Positions 5,986 through 7,100 of a stretch of 7,100 bases of DNA are shown in pieces. The position numbers and the translations under genes were made by a program. The stretch is from Kiritimatiellia bacterium. GTDB lineage: Bacteria > Verrucomicrobiota > Kiritimatiellia > UBA8416 > SLMC01. The stretch's first letter is position 1, and each line of letters opens with the position of its first letter. The notes beneath the pieces are model-generated. The model was given only the letters and a program-made list of their open reading frames with translations, made no database searches and was not told the origin of the DNA. Where the stretch lies: assembly GCA_007133745.1 (NCBI GenBank), contig SLMC01000211.1, forward strand, positions 1 to 7,100, given 5' to 3'.

Positions 5986-6132
5986 ATGCGAACGCGCAAG
6001 ATGTTGGCGGCGGTTGTCGCGGTTCATGCGGTATTGACGGCAGGAGCGCTTGCGTCGGAGGCCACTCGCGCCGAATTCGACGCCGCCATGCGTCTCGTCG
6101 GGGCGGGACAGGTCGAGGAGGGACAACTATGA
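5986..6132 (+). pseudogene. Short ORF with signal peptide, probably the truncated 5' end of a secreted-protein gene
   Basis: The ORF encodes 48 residues. GGAG (5974-5977) lies 8 nt before the ATG. Residues 1-23 form a clear export signal: Arg/Lys start, hydrophobic core (LAAVVAVHAVLTAG) and an ALA cleavage site before SEATRAEF. The remaining 25 residues (SEATRAEFDAAMRLVGAGQVEEGQL) look like the first helix of a helical-repeat or TPR-like periplasmic protein and then stop abruptly. A functional secreted product of 25 residues is possible, but a truncated gene is likelier, since the ORF stops 70 nt before the right 21-bp repeat. At its stop codon (ATGA, 6129-6132) a second ORF begins with AGGAGG upstream, but that frame runs antisense into the ferredoxin gene and looks accidental. 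Confidence 0.5.
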
Positions 6133-6182
6133 AGACAGTCGCTAACATGTACGGCTCAATCTGTCTGCGTTTTACAGGCGTT

Positions 6183-6196
6183 CAGGGACAGACCCT
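6183..6196. repeat. Small dyad AGGG-ACAGA-CCCT beside the right direct repeat
   Basis: A 4-bp stem within CAGGGACAGACCCT lies 8 nt inside the right 21-bp repeat. Similar GGGTCTGTCCC strings are known to me as dispersed repeats near Y1/REP-type transposases. That link is recollection, not shown here. Confidence 0.3.
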
Positions 6197-6201
6197 AAAA
6201 G

Positions 6202-6399
6202 TTATTCAACAATTCGAATGGCGTTGGGATTGCAGCAGTCCCGTGCGTCCACGCAGAAGTTATCGGCTTCTTCATCGACGGTTTCCGAATGGGCAAACGC
6301 GAAGGCTTCCCGCCCGCCGTTCATACGGAAGACCTCCGGGCACATGATCTCGCAGAGGCCGCACCCCGTGCATAGGTTCGGATTCACTGTGGCTTTCAT
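6202..6399 (-). CDS. Single-cluster [4Fe-4S] ferredoxin
   Basis: This 65-residue soluble electron carrier starts at ATG 6399, with GGAG (6410-6407) 7 nt upstream. The longer in-frame ORF from 6540 lacks a good start and adds no ferredoxin-like sequence. The cluster motif C10-TG-C13-GL-C16 gives three ligands and is followed by C20-P21. The fourth ligand should be Cys56, five residues before Ile61, in DCCNPNAIRIVE. Length and layout match small one-cluster ferredoxins such as that of Thermotoga, whose non-ligand cysteines form a disulfide; Cys20 and Cys49 could do the same here. Two features are unusual: Asn follows the fourth ligand where Pro is normal, and there is an extra adjacent Cys55. 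Its last seven codons form the right 21-bp direct repeat. It would serve low-potential electron transfer in the cytoplasm; its partner is not in view. Confidence 0.88.
   Translation of the reverse strand: MKATVNPNLCTGCGLCEIMCPEVFRMNGGREAFAFAHSETVDEEADNFCVDARDCCNPNAIRIVE
6205..6225. repeat. Right copy of 21-bp direct repeat within ferredoxin 3' end (candidate attR)
   Basis: This is identical to 3677-3697. On the minus strand it encodes NAIRIVE, and TAA follows directly. The end of a conserved gene is a common integration target because recombination can leave the gene intact. Confidence 0.9.
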
Positions 6400-6494
6400 T
6401 CTCTCGCTCCGACGTTCGACCATGGGTTTGAAGGCGCGAACGAGCGGCTTTCCTTGCAGGGATGGAAACGCATAACCCTGTGTTGGCCGGTGGC

Positions 6495-6516
6495 ATTCAT
6501 CGCATGAATTATCGCA
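6495..6516 (-). promoter_or_regulatory. Possible ferredoxin promoter (extended -10) with overlapping palindrome
   Basis: On the minus strand TGC-GATAAT (6516-6508) fits an extended -10 box, matching TATAAT at five of six positions. No well-spaced -35 box is visible. The dyad ATTCAT-CGC-ATGAAT (6495-6509) overlaps the -10 and expected start point, as an operator might. The leader would be about 100 nt, which is long for a simple promoter. Confidence 0.25.
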
Positions 6517-6555
6517 AGACCATGGGCGTCTTGCTTGCAAAGAGTGTTTTTCACC

Positions 6556-6729
6556 TTACGTCGCTTTCCCTTCAAGATGCGGTTTATGAAAACTCTGTTT
6601 TTGCAGGATCGGCATCGCACGCGCGTTTGTGCGCAGCCATCCTAAAACCAGATCGTCTCTCGGAACTGGTTTCAGAAACGTTCGTACCTGCCACTCCGTA
6701 AACCGACCCTGTTGTGTCTCGTGATACAT
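6556..6729 (-). CDS. Doubtful 57-codon ORF upstream of ferredoxin
   Basis: An ATG at 6729 opens a frame to a TAA stop (6558-6556), encoding MYHETQQGRFTEWQVRTFLK and then a basic tail. The protein is soluble and positively charged, with no motif I recognise. Only a weak AGG lies upstream, in AAGGCAGGCAAAC. It points the same way as the ferredoxin gene, with 156 nt between them. It may be a small conserved protein, a gene remnant or chance. Confidence 0.2.
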   Translation of the reverse strand: MYHETQQGRFTEWQVRTFLKPVPRDDLVLGWLRTNARAMPILQKQSFHKPHLEGKAT

Positions 6730-7100
6730 GTTTGCCTGCCTTTGCCTTGACGATGAATGCCTTGGCGAACCGAGACCGGCCCGCTTGCGACCTGGATCAA
6801 CTATCTGAAGGCAGACTAGACCGGACGCCCGGTTGGCGCCATGGGGTGTAACCCTACTTCTTGCTGCACGGCATGCTTTTCGCAGCTATTTTCTGGCGAA
6901 TCTTATGCTCGTGAAGAATGGGGTTTCGCAGACCTTTCATCTTCTTTCTTCCTCTTCATTCGATGTTGAATGTTCGATGTTCACTTGTTCCCGTAAGGGC
7001 CTATATCCGGAATTGTCAAACTCTGCGAGTCCCTCGGCAGAGCCGGGGGTTACCTTATTGAGTTACCGTCGCCGATCCTAATCGCACTCTTCCCTCTCGC
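6730..7100. other. Non-coding right end of window
   Basis: No convincing gene was found. The stretch contains two TTCGATGTT units (6959-6967 and 6973-6981) and the hairpin at 7031-7049. The plus-strand 82-codon frame at 6833-7081 reads through these repeats and has no ribosome binding site. Confidence 0.6.
7031..7049. repeat. Hairpin CCCTCGGC-AGA-GCCGGGGG
   Basis: An 8-bp stem with one T-G wobble has an AGA loop, and GTTACC follows at 7049-7054 and again at 7062-7067. Stem length, purine triloop and the TTACC flank match the hairpin at 5803-5827. Confidence 0.6.

Larger units (their letters stand above)
3677..6225. mobile_element. Candidate 2.5-kb Fic islet between 21-bp direct repeats (possible att sites)
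   Basis: An exact 21-bp sequence occurs in direct orientation at 3677-3697 and 6205-6225. The right copy is the end of the ferredoxin gene. The left copy, read on the minus strand, encodes the same NAIRIVE followed by Gly and a TGA stop (3673-3671), but ferredoxin sequence does not continue upstream of it. This is the pattern left when an element integrates by site-specific recombination at the 3' end of a gene and restores that end. Inside lie the Fic gene, several hairpins, a nested inverted-repeat element and a truncated secreted-protein ORF. No integrase, transposase or excisionase is visible, so mobility is inferred only from the repeats and gene-end geometry. Confidence 0.4.

Noticed and set aside
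6129..6347. 72-codon plus-strand ORF overlapping the 48-codon ORF, with AGGAGG upstream
   Set aside because: It runs antisense through the ferredoxin gene, and its translation is Arg/Pro-rich without motifs. The good ribosome-binding match is probably a chance of the GAGGAGG coding sequence.
6400..6540. N-terminal extension of the ferredoxin from 6540
   Set aside because: It adds 47 residues with no ferredoxin similarity. The ATG at 6399 gives the normal family length and has GGAG at good spacing.
6757..6819. 20-codon frame ending ETGPLATWINYLKAD-stop that resembles a protein C-terminus
   Set aside because: It is bounded upstream by an in-frame TGA and is too short to support. It may be a remnant, but nothing in the window confirms it.

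Overview
The window looks like chromosomal DNA of an anaerobic or facultative bacterium, most likely from the Planctomycetes-Verrucomicrobia-Lentisphaerae/Kiritimatiellota group. This is an inference. It rests on an ECF-type sigma factor paired with a large FecR protein that carries an inserted lectin-like sandwich domain, a single-cluster ferredoxin, and intergenic DNA full of short hairpins and short-period tandem repeats. No rRNA, tRNA or CRISPR array was seen.

Layout. Positions 1-2293 hold a minus-strand pair: an ECF sigma factor (2293-1727), followed after 71 nt by a membrane-anchored FecR-type protein (1655 to beyond the left edge). A 353-bp divergent intergenic region follows, with an A/T palindrome and a terminator-like hairpin. 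Next is a class I SAM-dependent methyltransferase (2647-3570, plus strand) with a very strong ribosome binding site. From about 3677 to 6225 lies a roughly 2.5-kb block bounded by an exact 21-bp direct repeat. It contains a Fic-domain protein (3978-5510) with its own good sigma70-like promoter and four copies of a CNCRTTTTTC motif around that promoter, several hairpins, a 119-bp nested inverted-repeat element, and a short truncated secreted-protein ORF. The right copy of the 21-bp repeat is the 3' end of a minus-strand ferredoxin gene (6399-6202). From 6400 to 7100 there is mostly non-coding DNA with one doubtful 57-codon ORF and more short repeats.

How the parts work together. The sigma factor and FecR protein should form a cell-surface signalling pair: the N-terminal segment of FecR would hold the sigma factor at the inner face of the membrane, while the FecR and lectin-like domains sense something outside. 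The methyltransferase and ferredoxin are isolated metabolic genes with no visible functional link to each other.

The main hypothesis is that the Fic gene sits on a small genomic islet inserted exactly at the 3' end of the ferredoxin gene. The right repeat restores the ferredoxin ending (NAIRIVE-stop). The left repeat still encodes the same seven residues and then GGC-TGA, as expected for the displaced original gene end. If the islet is removed on paper, the methyltransferase and ferredoxin genes become tail-to-tail neighbours about 100 bp apart. No integrase is visible, so the islet would be a non-autonomous element or a remnant. This can be tested by finding an empty site in a relative.
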